Part shown: one piece after another, positions 37,363-48,061 of the stretch | Layout of the letters: the number at the start of each line of letters is the position of its first letter | Position numbering within the stretch: position 1 is the stretch's first letter | From: Trinickia terrae | GTDB taxonomy: Bacteria; Pseudomonadota; Gammaproteobacteria; Burkholderiales; Burkholderiaceae | Length of the DNA stretch: 64,000 bases | Assembly: GCF_005144415.1 (NCBI RefSeq) | Contig: NZ_SWJE01000022.1 | Coordinates: forward strand, 1-64,000 | Direction of reading: 5' to 3' | Made by a program: the position numbers and the translations under genes | Notes under the pieces: generated by a model | The model's input: the letters and a program-made list of their open reading frames with translations, nothing else | Database searches by the model: none | Told to the model about the DNA's origin: nothing

Positions 37363-37392
37363 TTGACCTGCTTGGCTGGCACGCAGTAAAAT
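37363..37392 (+). promoter_or_regulatory. tpiA promoter
   Basis: TTGACC (37363-37368), an 18-base spacer and TAAAAT (37387-37392) make a good sigma-70 promoter 83 bases before tpiA. Confidence 0.65.
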
Positions 37393-37474
37393 TGCATGTT
37401 TTGCGCACGCCGCGTGCGGTTGGCTGCGGTACCGGGAGCAGCATCAAAAGGTCGGGATCGGCCAGGACCAAACA

Positions 37475-38254
37475 ATGTCGAGACAACGAGCGAAGCGGGT
37501 AATCGGTAACTGGAAGATGCACGGGCGCCTTGCGGAGAACGAGGCGCTGCTTCGGTCCGTCGTGAAGGATGCAGCTTCGCTTTCCGGCGGCGTGCACGTC
37601 GGCGTGTGCGTGCCGTCGCCCTATCTGGCGCAGGTGCAGGCCTTGTTGGGCGGCACGCGTGTCGGCTACGGCGTGCAGGACATTTCTGCGCACACGCATG
37701 GTGCGTACACCGGTGAAGTGGCGGCGGAGATGGCGATCGATTTCGGAGCGACGCTCGCGATCGTCGGGCATTCGGAGCGCAGGGCGTATCACCGCGAAAG
37801 TGCGGAGCTCGTCGCGACGAAAACGCGGCGCGCGCTGCAGGCGGGTTTGACGCCGATCGTCTGTATTGGCGAGACGCTCGAGGAGCGCGAGGCCGGCGCG
37901 ACGGAGGCAGTCGTCGGTGCGCAGCTCGACGCTGTACTGGCGCTGTTGTCGGCAGACGAAGCGGCGCGCATTGTCGTCGCGTACGAGCCCGTTTGGGCGA
38001 TCGGTACCGGGTTGAGCGCAACGTCGGCGCAGGCGCAGGCGGTGCATGCTTTCCTGCGTGCGCGTCTGGCTGCGAAGGGCGCCGCGGTGGGTGACGTGCC
38101 GCTCTTGTACGGCGGCAGCGTGAAGCCTGAGAACGCGGAAGAGTTGTTCCGCCAAAAGGACATTGACGGCGGCCTGATTGGCGGCGCGTCGTTGAAGAGC
38201 AAGGATTTCCTCGCGATCTGCGAGGCGGCGCAGGCGGCGATCGCGGCGCAGTGA
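37475..38254 (+). CDS. tpiA: Triosephosphate isomerase
   Basis: This 259-residue glycolytic enzyme interconverts DHAP and glyceraldehyde 3-phosphate. Active-site residues are visible: K14 (GNWKMHG), H99 (VGHSERR) and E171 ([11 protein letters not shown]). The phosphate-binding YGGSVKPEN segment is present near the C-terminus. Length is slightly over the family mean of about 250. It is upstream of secG, separated by 96 bases. Confidence 0.97.
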   Translation: MSRQRAKRVIGNWKMHGRLAENEALLRSVVKDAASLSGGVHVGVCVPSPYLAQVQALLGGTRVGYGVQDISAHTHGAYTGEVAAEMAIDFGATLAIVGHSERRAYHRESAELVATKTRRALQAGLTPIVCIGETLEEREAGATEAVVGAQLDAVLALLSADEAARIVVAYEPVWAIGTGLSATSAQAQAVHAFLRARLAAKGAAVGDVPLLYGGSVKPENAEELFRQKDIDGGLIGGASLKSKDFLAICEAAQAAIAAQ

Positions 38255-38350
38255 TTGAAGAGGGCGTCTGCGATGTTGCGCGGGCGCGCTGGCAGGACAC
38301 ACGTCTGACGCATTTGTGTCGGACGATTAACCCAAACTCAGGTGAGTGCA

Positions 38351-38728
38351 ATGCTGTATTTGAAAACGTTGATCATCGTCGTCCAGTTGCTGTCGGCGCT
38401 TGGGGTCATCGGTCTCGTGCTGTTGCAGCACGGCAAGGGCGCCGATATGGGCGCGGCCTTCGGTAGCGGCGCGTCGGGAAGTCTGTTCGGCGCGACGGGC
38501 TCTGCGAACTTCCTGTCGCGTACCACGGCGGTCCTCGCGACGCTCTTTTTCGTGACCACGCTTGCGCTGACCTACCTCGGTTCGTACAAATCGAAGCCTT
38601 CCGCCGGGGTGCTGGGTGAGGTTCCGGCAGCGCCGGCGATGGCGTCTGCTGCTTCGGTTCCGGTTGCGGCTTCGCTGCCGGCGGCCGCTTCGTCGGCGTC
38701 GGCTCCGGGTCAGAATGTGCCGAAATAA
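38351..38728 (+). CDS. secG: Sec translocase subunit SecG
   Basis: This 125-residue protein has two transmembrane helices (LIIVVQLLSALGVIGLVLLQ and TAVLATLFFVTTLALTYLG), with the conserved GKGADMGAAFGSGASGSLFG loop between them. It is part of SecYEG protein export. A Pro/Ala/Ser-rich C-terminal tail is longer than in E. coli. I chose the ATG at 38351, with AGGTGAG six bases upstream, over a GTG at 38342. Confidence 0.95.
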   Translation: MLYLKTLIIVVQLLSALGVIGLVLLQHGKGADMGAAFGSGASGSLFGATGSANFLSRTTAVLATLFFVTTLALTYLGSYKSKPSAGVLGEVPAAPAMASAASVPVAASLPAAASSASAPGQNVPK

Positions 38729-38755
38729 AAATTTCGTTCAAAACGCATTTGTGCG

Positions 38756-38784
38756 TTGAACAATCTGTTTAGACGGGTTAGAAT
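38756..38784 (+). promoter_or_regulatory. tRNA-Leu promoter
   Basis: TTGAAC (38756-38761), a 17-base spacer and TAGAAT (38779-38784) form a strong sigma-70 promoter, 57 bases before the tRNA. A small hairpin precedes it. Confidence 0.7.
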
Positions 38785-38841
38785 TTAAGTCTTGAAGCGA
38801 TTCGCGAGTAATATAAGTTGTTTTCCCGGATTGCAGACAGT

Positions 38842-38926
38842 GCCGACGTGGTGAAATTGGTAGACACGCTATCTTGAGGGGGTAGTGGCGAAAGCTGTGC
38901 GAGTTCGAGTCTCGCCGTCGGCACCA
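38842..38926 (+). tRNA. tRNA-Leu (GAG anticodon)
   Basis: The 85-base sequence folds as a class II tRNA: acceptor GCCGACG pairs with CGTCGGC, then A and an encoded CCA. The anticodon stem CTATC/GGTAG holds a loop TTGAGGG whose middle is GAG, reading CTC and CTT leucine codons. A long variable arm (GGCGAAAGCTG region) and the TTCGAGTC T-loop complete it. It matches E. coli tRNA-Leu(GAG) closely in the D arm and anticodon loop. It sits between secG and nuoA. Confidence 0.96.
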
Positions 38927-38934
38927 AAGTTATC

Positions 38935-38970
38935 CAATGCCAGCCGCATGCATCGCTTCGGCTGGCATTG
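38935..38970 (+). terminator. Hairpin after tRNA-Leu
   Basis: Perfect 12-bp arms (38935-38946 with 38959-38970, CAATGCCAGCCG / CGGCTGGCATTG) surround a 12-base loop. There is no T-run, so termination would be imperfect. It may separate the tRNA from the nuo operon or aid 3' processing. Candidate nuo -10 TACACT lies at 39041. Confidence 0.5.
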
Positions 38971-39083
38971 TCACTTCTGGCCCTGGCCTTGCGTCATCCT
39001 TGCGATGCGAAGTTGGACGAAGTGATTTCCCGTTAGGGTGTACACTCCCGGCGGAATTCAGAACCAACCAATTGAGGATAGTC

Positions 39084-39443
39084 TTGAACCTCGCAGCCTA
39101 TTTCCCCGTATTGTTGTTCCTCCTCGTGGGCACCGGTTTAGGCGTAGCGCTGGTCAGCATTGGTAAGATCCTCGGCCCCAACAAGCCCGATAATCAAAAG
39201 AACGCGCCGTACGAATGCGGCTTCGAAGCGTTCGAAGACGCGCGCATGAAGTTCGATGTGCGCTACTACCTTGTTGCAATCCTGTTCATCATTTTCGACC
39301 TTGAGACCGCGTTCCTGTTTCCGTGGGGCGTTGCCCTGCGCGACATCGGCTGGCCGGGCTTTTTGGCGATGATGATTTTTCTGCTCGAATTCCTGCTGGG
39401 CTTCGCCTACATCTGGAAGAAAGGCGGCCTTGACTGGGAGTGA
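39084..39443 (+). CDS. nuoA: NADH-quinone oxidoreductase subunit A
   Basis: This 119-residue membrane subunit has three helices. The conserved [33 protein letters not shown] segment forms part of the quinone-site loop. The start is a TTG (LNLAAYF) with TTGAGGATA upstream, matching the start of Burkholderia NuoA; a longer ORF upstream is not family-like. First gene of the 14-gene complex I operon. Confidence 0.95.
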
Positions 39444-39505
39444 CGGGCTATTCGCCGGTTTGCGTGGGCGGCCACTCACCGCCGCCCGTCTGGAGTGGAA
39501 AGCAA

Positions 39506-39985
39506 ATGAGTATCGAAGGGGTCTTGAAGGAAGGGTTTGTCACCACCACGGCTGACAAGCTGATCAACTGGACGCGCACCGGTTCCCTGTGGCCGATGAC
39601 GTTCGGTCTCGCGTGTTGCGCGGTCGAGATGATGCATGCGGGCGCAGCCCGTTACGACCTCGATCGTTTCGGGGTCGTGTTCCGTCCGAGTCCGCGCCAG
39701 TCGGACGTCATGATCGTCGCCGGCACGCTGTGCAACAAGATGGCGCCGGCGCTGCGCAAGGTCTACGACCAGATGGCGGAGCCGCGCTGGGTGATCTCGA
39801 TGGGCTCGTGCGCGAACGGCGGCGGCTACTATCACTACTCGTATTCGGTGGTGCGCGGCTGCGACCGGATCGTGCCGGTCGACGTCTACGTGCCGGGCTG
39901 CCCGCCGACGGCCGAGGCGCTCGTCTACGGCGTGATCCAGCTGCAAGCGAAGATCCGCCGCACCAACACCATCGCGCGTCAATAA
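39506..39985 (+). CDS. nuoB: NADH-quinone oxidoreductase subunit B
   Basis: This 159-residue subunit carries the N2 [4Fe-4S] cluster. The ligands are visible: C37 and C38 ([11 protein letters not shown]), C102 (GSCANGGG) and C132 (PGCPP). It sits at the junction of the hydrophilic arm and the quinone site. The start [10 protein letters not shown] was chosen over upstream in-frame codons. Length is typical. Confidence 0.98.
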
Positions 39986-40005
39986 GGCCTAGCCTTCCCC
40001 ACAAC

Positions 40006-40608
40006 ATGGCAAGCAAACTCGAGACTCTCAAAGCGAACCTCGATGCGGCATTTGGCGGCCGCCTCGTAAGCATCACGGAATCGATCGGGGAACTGACGAT
40101 CGTCGTGAAGGCCAGCGAATACCTCGACATCGCGAAGCGTCTGCGCGACGACCGTACGCTCGGTTTCGAGCAGTTGATCGATCTGTGCGGCGTCGACTAC
40201 CAAACCTATGGCGACGGCGCTTACGACGGCCCACGCTTTGCAGCGGTGCTGCAACTGCTGTCGATCTCGAACAACTGGCGTCTGCGGGTGCGGGTGTTCG
40301 CGCCGGATGACGAGATGCCGCTCGTCGCGTCGGTCGTCGATATCTGGAATTCGGCGAACTGGTACGAGCGCGAAGCGTTCGATCTGTACGGCATCGTATT
40401 CGAAGGCCATCCGGATCTGCGTCGCATCCTGACCGACTACGGCTTCATCGGCCATCCGTTCCGCAAGGATTTCCCGGTCTCCGGCTACGTCGAAATGCGT
40501 TACGACCCGGAAGAGAAGCGCGTCGTCTACCAGCCGGTGACGATCGAGCCGCGCGAAATCACGCCGCGCGTGATCCGCGAGGATCGCTATGGCGGTCTGA
40601 AACACTAA
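40006..40608 (+). CDS. nuoC: NADH-quinone oxidoreductase subunit C
   Basis: This 200-residue hydrophilic subunit (30-kDa type) has the diagnostic [23 protein letters not shown] and [13 protein letters not shown] motifs. It is separate from NuoD, unlike the NuoCD fusion of E. coli, as is usual in betaproteobacteria. It starts 20 bases after nuoB and ends 9 bases before nuoD. Confidence 0.97.
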   Translation: MASKLETLKANLDAAFGGRLVSITESIGELTIVVKASEYLDIAKRLRDDRTLGFEQLIDLCGVDYQTYGDGAYDGPRFAAVLQLLSISNNWRLRVRVFAPDDEMPLVASVVDIWNSANWYEREAFDLYGIVFEGHPDLRRILTDYGFIGHPFRKDFPVSGYVEMRYDPEEKRVVYQPVTIEPREITPRVIREDRYGGLKH

Positions 40609-40617
40609 GAGGACGCC

Positions 40618-41871
40618 ATGGCAGAAATCAAGAACTACACGCTCAACTTCGGCCCGCAACACCCGGCAGCCCATGGCGTGTTGCGCCTCGTGCTCGAGCT
40701 CGACGGCGAAGTGATTCAGCGCGCCGATCCGCACATCGGCCTGCTGCACCGCGCGACGGAAAAGCTTGCGGAAACCAAGACGTTCATCCAGTCCGTGCCG
40801 TACATGGACCGTCTCGACTACGTGTCGATGATGGTCAACGAGCATGGTTACGTGCTCGCGATCGAAAAGCTGCTCGGCATCGACGTGCCGATTCGCGCGC
40901 AATACATCCGCGTGCTGTTCGACGAAATCACTCGCTGCCTGAATCACCTGATGTGGATCGGAGCGCACGCGCTCGACGTCGGCGCGATGGCGGTATTCCT
41001 ATATGCGTTCCGTGAGCGCGAAGATCTGATGGACGTGTACGAGGCGGTGTCCGGCGCGCGGATGCACGCGGCGTACTACCGTCCGGGCGGCGTCTATCGC
41101 GATCTGCCTGACGCGATGCCGCAATACAAGGCGTCCAAAATCCACAACGCGAAGGCGTTGTCGAGGATGAACGAAGCGCGCCAAGGGTCGCTGCTCGATT
41201 TCATCGACGATTTCTTCTCGCGCTTCCCGACTTGCGTCGATGAATACGAAACGCTGCTCACCGATAACCGTATCTGGAAGCAGCGTTTGGTCGGCATCGG
41301 CGTCGTGAGTCCGGAGCGCGCGATGCAGCTCGGCTTGACCGGTGCGATGCTGCGCGGCTCGGGTATCGAGTGGGATTTGCGCAAGAAGCAGCCGTACGAA
41401 GTGTACGACCGCCTCGACTTCGACATCCCGGTCGGCGTGAACGGCGACTGCTATGACCGCTACCTGGTGCGTGTCGAAGAGATGCGTCAGTCCACGCGCA
41501 TCGCGAAACAATGTATTGAGTGGCTGCGGAAGAACTCGGGCCCGGTGATGACCGATAATCACAAGGTTGCGCCGCCGTCGCGCGTCGGCATGAAGTCGAA
41601 CATGGAAGACTTGATTCACCACTTCAAGCTCTTCACGGAAGGCTTCCATGTGCCGGAAGGCGAGGCATACGCCGCTGTCGAGCATCCGAAGGGCGAGTTC
41701 GGCATCTATCTGATTTCCGATGGCGCAAACAAGCCGTATCGCCTGAAGATTCGCGCGCCGGGGTATGCGCACCTGTCCGCGCTCGACGAAATGGCGCGCG
41801 GCCACATGATCGCCGACGCCGTGACGATCATCGGTACGCAGGACATCGTGTTCGGGGAAGTCGACCGCTAG
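40618..41871 (+). CDS. nuoD: NADH-quinone oxidoreductase subunit D
   Basis: This 417-residue 49-kDa-type subunit forms the quinone site with NuoB. The N-terminus has [21 protein letters not shown], and the hydrogenase-derived fold continues with [14 protein letters not shown] and [12 protein letters not shown]. Ends with the conserved [10 protein letters not shown] 185-base gap follows before nuoE. Confidence 0.98.
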   Translation: MAEIKNYTLNFGPQHPAAHGVLRLVLELDGEVIQRADPHIGLLHRATEKLAETKTFIQSVPYMDRLDYVSMMVNEHGYVLAIEKLLGIDVPIRAQYIRVLFDEITRCLNHLMWIGAHALDVGAMAVFLYAFREREDLMDVYEAVSGARMHAAYYRPGGVYRDLPDAMPQYKASKIHNAKALSRMNEARQGSLLDFIDDFFSRFPTCVDEYETLLTDNRIWKQRLVGIGVVSPERAMQLGLTGAMLRGSGIEWDLRKKQPYEVYDRLDFDIPVGVNGDCYDRYLVRVEEMRQSTRIAKQCIEWLRKNSGPVMTDNHKVAPPSRVGMKSNMEDLIHHFKLFTEGFHVPEGEAYAAVEHPKGEFGIYLISDGANKPYRLKIRAPGYAHLSALDEMARGHMIADAVTIIGTQDIVFGEVDR

Positions 41872-42056
41872 CCCTGTCAAACTGTCACGGGGGCACGCGC
41901 CGGATACGGCGGGTGCCGTCCGAGGCGGCGAGTCTGCCCGCGGGGCGACGCGAGAATCGCGACCCCGTCAGGAGCCAAGAGGAGCGCTAGGTCTGTCGCA
42001 TGAAACACCAGCGGCAGGTTTTCGTTCGGTAGGAATTGAAAGAGTCGTGTCTGAAA

Positions 42057-42542
42057 ATGATCTCAGCTGAAGGCCTGAAAGAAATCGATCGTGCGATCGC
42101 GAAGTATCCCGCCGATCAGAAACAGTCCGCCGTGATGTCGGCGTTGGCCGTGGCTCAAGAAGAGCACGGCTGGCTGTCGCCCGAAATCATGCAGTACGTC
42201 GCGGACTATCTCGGCATGCCTGCGGTTGCCGTGCAGGAAGTCGCGACGTTCTACACGATGTACGAGACGGCGCCTGTCGGCAAATACAAGATCACGCTCT
42301 GCACGAACCTGCCGTGCCAGCTCGGCCCGGACGGCGGCTCCGACAGCGCTGCCGAATACCTGAAGAAAAAGCTTGGCATCGACTTTGGCGAAACCACGCC
42401 CGACGGCAAGTTCACATTGAAGGAAGGCGAGTGCATGGGTTCGTGCGGTGACGCGCCGGTGCTGCTCGTGAACAACCACCGCATGTGCAGCTTCATGAGC
42501 CGCGAGAAGATCGACCAGTTGCTGGAGGAACTTTCGAAATGA
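42057..42542 (+). CDS. nuoE: NADH-quinone oxidoreductase subunit E
   Basis: This 161-residue subunit carries a [2Fe-2S] cluster with ligands C82, C87, C126 and C130 ([16 protein letters not shown]). It begins with [11 protein letters not shown], the usual start in Burkholderia; a TTG 21 bases upstream is an alternative but lacks a proper Shine-Dalgarno distance. Its stop overlaps the nuoF start (ATGA). A 185-base non-coding gap precedes it, with no clear feature. Confidence 0.95.
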   Translation: MISAEGLKEIDRAIAKYPADQKQSAVMSALAVAQEEHGWLSPEIMQYVADYLGMPAVAVQEVATFYTMYETAPVGKYKITLCTNLPCQLGPDGGSDSAAEYLKKKLGIDFGETTPDGKFTLKEGECMGSCGDAPVLLVNNHRMCSFMSREKIDQLLEELSK

Positions 42543-43867
42543 CGTCTCTCCACGATCGTCACATCAACCCGCTGATTCTCGCCGGCCTGAACGGCGACAA
42601 CTGGCGCCTCGAAGACTACGTGGCGCGCGGCGGTTACGCCCAGCTGCGCCGTATCGTCGAAGAAAAGATCCCGCCCGAGCAGGTGATTGCCGACGTCAAG
42701 GCGTCGGGTCTGCGCGGCCGTGGCGGTGCGGGCTTCCCGACCGGCCTGAAGTGGAGCTTCATGCCGCGTCAGTTCCCGGGGCAGAAGTATCTCGTCTGCA
42801 ACTCTGACGAGGGCGAGCCGGGGACGTTCAAGGATCGCGACATCCTGCGCTGGAATCCGCACGCGCTGATCGAAGGCATGGCCATCGGCGCATACGCGAT
42901 GGGCATCACGGTCGGCTACAACTATATCCACGGCGAGATCTTCGAAACTTATAGGCGCTTCGAAGAGGCGCTCGAAGAAGCGCGCCGTGCGGGTTTCCTT
43001 GGCGACAACATCCTCGGCTCGGGTTTCTCGTTCCAGCTGCACGCGCACCACGGTTACGGCGCCTATATCTGCGGCGAAGAAACCGCGCTGCTCGAATCGC
43101 TCGAAGGCAAGAAAGGCCAGCCGCGCTTCAAGCCGCCGTTCCCGGCGAGCTTCGGCGTCTACGGCAAGCCGACCACCATCAACAACACCGAGACGTTCGC
43201 CGCCGTGCCGTTCCTGCTCGCGATCGGGCCGCAGGCGTATCTCGAGCTCGGCAAGCCGAACAATGGCGGCACCAAGATCTTCTCGGTGTCGGGCGACGTC
43301 GAGCGTCCGGGCAACTACGAAGTGCCGCTCGGCACGCCGTTCGCGACGCTGATGGAGCTCGCCGGTGGCATGCGCGGCGGCAAGAAGATCAAGGCTGTGA
43401 TTCCTGGCGGCTCGTCGGCGCCGGTCGTGCCGGGCGACATCATGATGCAGACCGATCTCGACTACGACTCGATCGCGAAGGCAGGCTCGATGCTCGGTTC
43501 GGGCGCGGTGATCGTGATGGACGAGACGCGCTGCATGGTGCGTTCGCTGCTGCGTCTTTCGTATTTCTATTACGAGGAATCGTGCGGCCAGTGCACGCCG
43601 TGCCGTGAAGGCACGGGCTGGCTCTATCGCGTCGTGCATCGCATCGAGCACGGTCAGGGCCGCAAGGAAGACCTCGATCTGCTGAATTCGGTAGCGGAAA
43701 ACATCATGGGCCGCACGATCTGCGCGCTCGGCGACGCAGCGGCGATGCCGGTGCGCGGGATGTTGAAGCACTACTGGGACGAATTCGCCTATCACGTCGA
43801 GCACAAGCATTGCCTCGTCGGCGGCCACGCCGGCGCGACGGCTTCGGCAGAAGCGGTGACCGCGTAA
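42539..43867 (+). CDS. nuoF: NADH-quinone oxidoreductase subunit F
   Basis: This 442-residue subunit oxidises NADH with FMN and the N3 cluster. It shows the NADH/FMN binding [13 protein letters not shown] near residue 62, [14 protein letters not shown], and the C-terminal [4Fe-4S] ligands in [15 protein letters not shown]. It overlaps nuoE by 4 bases. The start [11 protein letters not shown] was set by the overlap. Confidence 0.98.
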   Translation: MTSLHDRHINPLILAGLNGDNWRLEDYVARGGYAQLRRIVEEKIPPEQVIADVKASGLRGRGGAGFPTGLKWSFMPRQFPGQKYLVCNSDEGEPGTFKDRDILRWNPHALIEGMAIGAYAMGITVGYNYIHGEIFETYRRFEEALEEARRAGFLGDNILGSGFSFQLHAHHGYGAYICGEETALLESLEGKKGQPRFKPPFPASFGVYGKPTTINNTETFAAVPFLLAIGPQAYLELGKPNNGGTKIFSVSGDVERPGNYEVPLGTPFATLMELAGGMRGGKKIKAVIPGGSSAPVVPGDIMMQTDLDYDSIAKAGSMLGSGAVIVMDETRCMVRSLLRLSYFYYEESCGQCTPCREGTGWLYRVVHRIEHGQGRKEDLDLLNSVAENIMGRTICALGDAAAMPVRGMLKHYWDEFAYHVEHKHCLVGGHAGATASAEAVTA

Positions 43868-43987
43868 AGCGCGGCGCAGTACCCACGCACGGATTTCATT
43901 GCGAGATTGAGCGGCCTGGCGGCGAATCGCCGGGCCGGCACTGAGCGAATGATTGAGCGGTAAATAGGTTAAGGACCATTCACCATC

Positions 43988-46324
43988 ATGGTTGAACTTG
44001 AAATAGACGGCAAGAAGGTCGAGGTGGCCGAAGGCAGCATGGTGATCCAGGCTGCGCATAAGGTCGACACGTACATTCCTCACTTCTGCTATCACAAGAA
44101 GCTCTCGATCGCGGCCAACTGCCGGATGTGTCTCGTCGACGTCGAGAAAATGCCGAAGGCCGTGCCCGCATGTGCGACACCGGTCTCGCAAGGCATGATC
44201 GTGCATACGAAGTCCGACAAGGCGGTGAAGGCTCAGCAATCGGTGATGGAATTCCTGCTGATCAATCACCCGCTCGATTGCCCGATCTGCGACCAGGGTG
44301 GCGAATGCCAGTTGCAGGACCTCGCAGTCGGCTACGGCAAGTCGTCGTCGCGCTATAGCGAAGAAAAGCGCGTCGTGTTCCATAAGAATGTCGGCCCGCT
44401 GATCTCGATGGAAGAGATGTCGCGCTGCATTCACTGCACGCGCTGCGTGCGCTTCGGCCAGGAAATCGCCGGCGTGATGGAGCTCGGCATGCTCGGTCGC
44501 GGCGAACATTCCGAAATTACGTCGTTTGTCGGCAAGACCGTCGACTCCGAGCTGTCCGGAAACATGATCGACCTGTGCCCGGTCGGCGCGCTCACGAGCA
44601 AGCCGTTCCGCTACAGCGCCCGTACCTGGGAACTGTCGCGTCGCAAGTCGGTGAGCCCGCATGATTCGGTCGGTGCGAATCTCGTCGTCCAGGTGAAGAA
44701 CAATCGCGTGATGCGCGTGCTGCCGTTCGAGAACGAAGCGATCAACGAGTGCTGGATCTCCGACAAGGACCGTTTCTCGTACGAAGGCCTCAATAGCGAA
44801 GAACGCCTCACGCAGCCGATGATCAAGCAAGGCGGCCAGTGGATCGAAACCGACTGGCAGACGGCGCTCGAATACGTCGCGAAGGGCATCAAGGGCATTA
44901 CCGCCGATCACGGGGCGAAGGCGCTTGCGGCGCTCGCGAGCCCGCATGGCACGGTCGAAGAGCTGTTCCTGGTGAAGCAGCTCGCCGACGCGCTCGGCAC
45001 GCCGAACGTCGACTTCCGTCTGCGTCAGGCCGATTTCTCGGCGAAGGTGGAAGGCGCGCCGTGGCTTGGCGTGAAGCTCGCCGATCTGTCGAAGGTCGAT
45101 GCCGCGTTCGTCATCGGTTCGTTCCTGCGTCGCGACCATCCGCTGATCGCGGCGCGTCTGCGTCAAGCGGCAAAGAGCGGAGCAAAGATCCATTTCCTCA
45201 ACGCGACCAGCGACGACGCGCTGATCCCGACCGCCAAGCGCATCGCCGCGGCGCCGTCGGCATGGCTCGACGAGCTCGCGGGCATTGCAGCCGCCGTCGC
45301 GCAAGCGCGCGGCGTGGCGCTGCCGGAAGCGTTCGGCTTGGTGGAGGCATCGGCTTCCGCGAAGGACGTTGCTGCTTCGCTCGCCACCGGCGAACTGCGC
45401 GTAGTGTTGCTCGGCAACAGCGCCGTGCGTCATCCCGAGTTCGCACGCATCCACGCAGCGGCTCAATGGATTGCCGAAAACACGGGCGCTACGCTCGGCT
45501 TCGTCACCGAAGCGGCGAACACCGTCGGCGCACACTTGGCCGGCGCGCTGCCGGGCGAGGGCGGCCTGAACGCTCGCGAAGTGTTCGAGCAGCCGCGCAA
45601 GGGCTATCTGCTGCTCAACGTCGAACCCGAGTTCGATACCGCCAATCCGACGCAAGCGCTGGCTGCGCTGAACCAGGCGGAAATGGTCGTGATGTTGTCG
45701 GCGTTCAAGCACGGCACCGACTACGCCGACGTGCTGCTGCCGATCGCCCCGTTCACCGAGACGGCTGGCGCGTTCGTCAACGCCGAAGGCACTGTGCAGA
45801 GTTTCAGCGGCGTGGTGCGTCCGCTCGGCGAAACGCGTCCCGCATGGAAAGTGCTGCGCGTGCTCGGCAGCCTGCTCGGCTTGGCTAACTTCGAATTCGA
45901 TACGGCTGAGGAAGTGCGTACGGCCGCGCTCGGTGATGGCGAAATCGCCGCGCGTCTGTCGAACCGCACCGGTGTCGCGCCCGCGCGCGCCAACGGCGCC
46001 GTCAAGGCGGCCGTTGGCAAATTCGAGCGCATCGCCGACGTGCCGATCTATCACGCCGACCCGCTCGTGCGGCGCGCGCCGTCGCTGCATCTGACGGCCG
46101 CCGCGCGCGCTGCGAACACGATCGGCCTGCCTGCCGCGTTGTTCGACAAGCTGGCGTTGAAGGATGGTGACGCGGTGCGTGTGCGTCAGGGCGACCGCGA
46201 GGTGCAAGCGCCCGCGGTGCGCGAGGCAAATCTTGCTGCAGACGTTGTCCGCGTATCGGCGGCTACGCCTGCCGGTGCTGCGCTGGGCAGCCTGTTCGGT
46301 GAACTGGTGGTGGAGAAGGCGTAA
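43988..46324 (+). CDS. nuoG: NADH-quinone oxidoreductase subunit G
   Basis: This 778-residue largest hydrophilic subunit has N-terminal clusters: a [2Fe-2S] site (C34, C45, C48, C62), the HxxxCxxCxxxxxC site (H94, C98, C101, C107) and a [4Fe-4S] site starting C147, C150, C153. The rest is molybdopterin-oxidoreductase-like. Two Ala-rich low-conservation stretches lie in the C-terminal half. Its ATG follows a 120-base gap after nuoF and its TAA abuts the nuoH ATG. Confidence 0.97.
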   Translation: MVELEIDGKKVEVAEGSMVIQAAHKVDTYIPHFCYHKKLSIAANCRMCLVDVEKMPKAVPACATPVSQGMIVHTKSDKAVKAQQSVMEFLLINHPLDCPICDQGGECQLQDLAVGYGKSSSRYSEEKRVVFHKNVGPLISMEEMSRCIHCTRCVRFGQEIAGVMELGMLGRGEHSEITSFVGKTVDSELSGNMIDLCPVGALTSKPFRYSARTWELSRRKSVSPHDSVGANLVVQVKNNRVMRVLPFENEAINECWISDKDRFSYEGLNSEERLTQPMIKQGGQWIETDWQTALEYVAKGIKGITADHGAKALAALASPHGTVEELFLVKQLADALGTPNVDFRLRQADFSAKVEGAPWLGVKLADLSKVDAAFVIGSFLRRDHPLIAARLRQAAKSGAKIHFLNATSDDALIPTAKRIAAAPSAWLDELAGIAAAVAQARGVALPEAFGLVEASASAKDVAASLATGELRVVLLGNSAVRHPEFARIHAAAQWIAENTGATLGFVTEAANTVGAHLAGALPGEGGLNAREVFEQPRKGYLLLNVEPEFDTANPTQALAALNQAEMVVMLSAFKHGTDYADVLLPIAPFTETAGAFVNAEGTVQSFSGVVRPLGETRPAWKVLRVLGSLLGLANFEFDTAEEVRTAALGDGEIAARLSNRTGVAPARANGAVKAAVGKFERIADVPIYHADPLVRRAPSLHLTAAARAANTIGLPAALFDKLALKDGDAVRVRQGDREVQAPAVREANLAADVVRVSAATPAGAALGSLFGELVVEKA

Positions 46325-47389
46325 ATGAGCTTGTTCGATACGATCAACTCGGGCGGCGGTCAGCTTCTCGGCATAGCATGGCCCACGGTGTGGGCGCTCA
46401 TCCGGATCCTGGTGGTGTCCGTCGCGATCCTGCTGTGCGTGGCCTATCTGATCCTCTGGGAGCGCAAGCTCATCGGCTGGATGCATGTGCGTCTCGGTCC
46501 GAACCGCGTCGGTCCCGCCGGCTTGCTGCAGCCGATCGCCGACGTCTTGAAGCTGCTGCTCAAGGAAGTGATTCAGCCGTCCGCGGCCAGCCGCTGGATC
46601 TACTTGATCGCGCCGGTCATGGTGGTTGTGCCGGCGTTCGCGGTGTGGGCGGTGATTCCGTTCCAGGCGGGCGCGGTGCTCGGCGACATCAACGCGGGTC
46701 TCCTGTACGCGATCGCGATTTCGTCTGTCGGCGTGTACGGCGTGATTCTGGCCGGCTGGGCGTCGAACTCGAAGTACGCGTTCCTTGGCGCGATGCGCGC
46801 CGCGGCGCAGATGGTGTCGTACGAAATCTCCATGGGCTTCGCGCTTGTCGTCGTGCTGATGACCTCAGGCAGCCTGAATCTCTCGGATATCGTGACGTCG
46901 CAAGAGCGCGGTATTTTCGCGAACTATGGTCTGACGTTCCTGTCGTGGAACTGGCTGCCGCTGTTGCCGGTGTTCGTCATCTACTTCATCTCGGGCATCG
47001 CCGAAACGAACCGCCACCCGTTCGACGTGGTGGAAGGGGAGTCGGAAATCGTCGCGGGCCACATGATCGACTACTCGGGTATGGCGTTCGCGCTGTTCTT
47101 CCTCGCCGAGTACATCAACATGATCGTGATTTCGGCGCTGGCGGCCACGATGTTCCTCGGCGGCTGGAGCGCACCGTTCGGTTTCCTGTCGTTCATCCCG
47201 GGCATCTTCTGGCTCGTGCTGAAAGTCTTCTTGCTGTTGTCGGTATTCATCTGGGCGCGCGCCACGTTCCCGCGTTACCGCTATGACCAGATCATGCGCC
47301 TGGGCTGGAAGGTGTTCCTGCCGGTGTGCGTGGTGTGGGTGATCGTGGTCGGGTTCTGGATCATGTCGCCGTTGAATATCTGGAAATAA
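46325..47389 (+). CDS. nuoH: NADH-quinone oxidoreductase subunit H
   Basis: This 354-residue membrane subunit with eight helices forms part of the quinone chamber. Family segments include [22 protein letters not shown], the [32 protein letters not shown] loop and [20 protein letters not shown]. It starts immediately after nuoG. Full length. Confidence 0.98.
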   Translation: MSLFDTINSGGGQLLGIAWPTVWALIRILVVSVAILLCVAYLILWERKLIGWMHVRLGPNRVGPAGLLQPIADVLKLLLKEVIQPSAASRWIYLIAPVMVVVPAFAVWAVIPFQAGAVLGDINAGLLYAIAISSVGVYGVILAGWASNSKYAFLGAMRAAAQMVSYEISMGFALVVVLMTSGSLNLSDIVTSQERGIFANYGLTFLSWNWLPLLPVFVIYFISGIAETNRHPFDVVEGESEIVAGHMIDYSGMAFALFFLAEYINMIVISALAATMFLGGWSAPFGFLSFIPGIFWLVLKVFLLLSVFIWARATFPRYRYDQIMRLGWKVFLPVCVVWVIVVGFWIMSPLNIWK

Positions 47390-47404
47390 AGGGCGGACGA
47401 GAAC

Positions 47405-47893
47405 ATGACCGCAATCCAAAACTTCTTCAAGACGTTTTTCCTGACCGAGCTGCTCAAGGGCTTGGCGCTGACCGGACGCTACACGTTCAAGCGCAAGTTC
47501 ACTGTGCAGTTCCCGGAGGAAAAGACGCCGATCTCGCCGCGTTTTCGCGGGCTGCATGCGCTGCGCCGCTATGAGAACGGCGAAGAGCGCTGCATCGCTT
47601 GCAAGCTGTGCGAAGCGGTGTGCCCGGCGATGGCCATCACGATCGAGTCGGAAACGCGCGCGGACAACACGCGCCGCACGACGCGCTATGACATCGACCT
47701 GACCAAGTGCATCTTCTGCGGTTTCTGTGAGGAAAGCTGCCCGGTCGATTCGATCGTCGAAACGCAGATTCTTGAGTACCACGGCGAAAAGCGCGGCGAC
47801 CTGTACTTCACGAAGGAGATGCTGCTGGCAGTCGGCGATCGCTACGAGACCGAGATCGCAGCGGCCAAGGCGGCCGATGCGCAGTACCGTTGA
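47405..47893 (+). CDS. nuoI: NADH-quinone oxidoreductase subunit I
   Basis: This 162-residue ferredoxin-like subunit carries two [4Fe-4S] clusters: C63, C66, C69, C73 ([12 protein letters not shown]) and C102, C105, C108, C112 ([12 protein letters not shown]). It passes electrons to NuoB. It begins with a short membrane-facing helix ([15 protein letters not shown]). A 168-base gap with no clear feature precedes nuoJ. Confidence 0.98.
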   Translation: MTAIQNFFKTFFLTELLKGLALTGRYTFKRKFTVQFPEEKTPISPRFRGLHALRRYENGEERCIACKLCEAVCPAMAITIESETRADNTRRTTRYDIDLTKCIFCGFCEESCPVDSIVETQILEYHGEKRGDLYFTKEMLLAVGDRYETEIAAAKAADAQYR

Positions 47894-48061
47894 AACGCGT
47901 TGCAACGCTTTAGCTTGACCGTTTTGGGTTTGCTGCTGCCGGCTTGAAGGCCGTGCGCCGCGGGGCGATCCGCGGCGCGGCAGGCCGCTGTGCCGTCTGG
48001 CGGATGCCACGAGCCAAAGAACCACCATGCCTGACGATGGGCTAACGATGAATCGGTAATC

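Noticed and set aside
38935-38970. CRISPR-like or mobile-element inverted repeat after tRNA-Leu
   Set aside because: It is a single hairpin with no repeats or spacer array, and no integrase or duplicated tRNA end follows; best read as a transcript hairpin.
42251-46486. Antisense open frame of 1411 codons opposite nuoE-nuoG
   Set aside because: It is a shadow of GC-rich coding sequence: no family motifs, low-complexity Arg/His composition and fully overlapped by real nuo genes.
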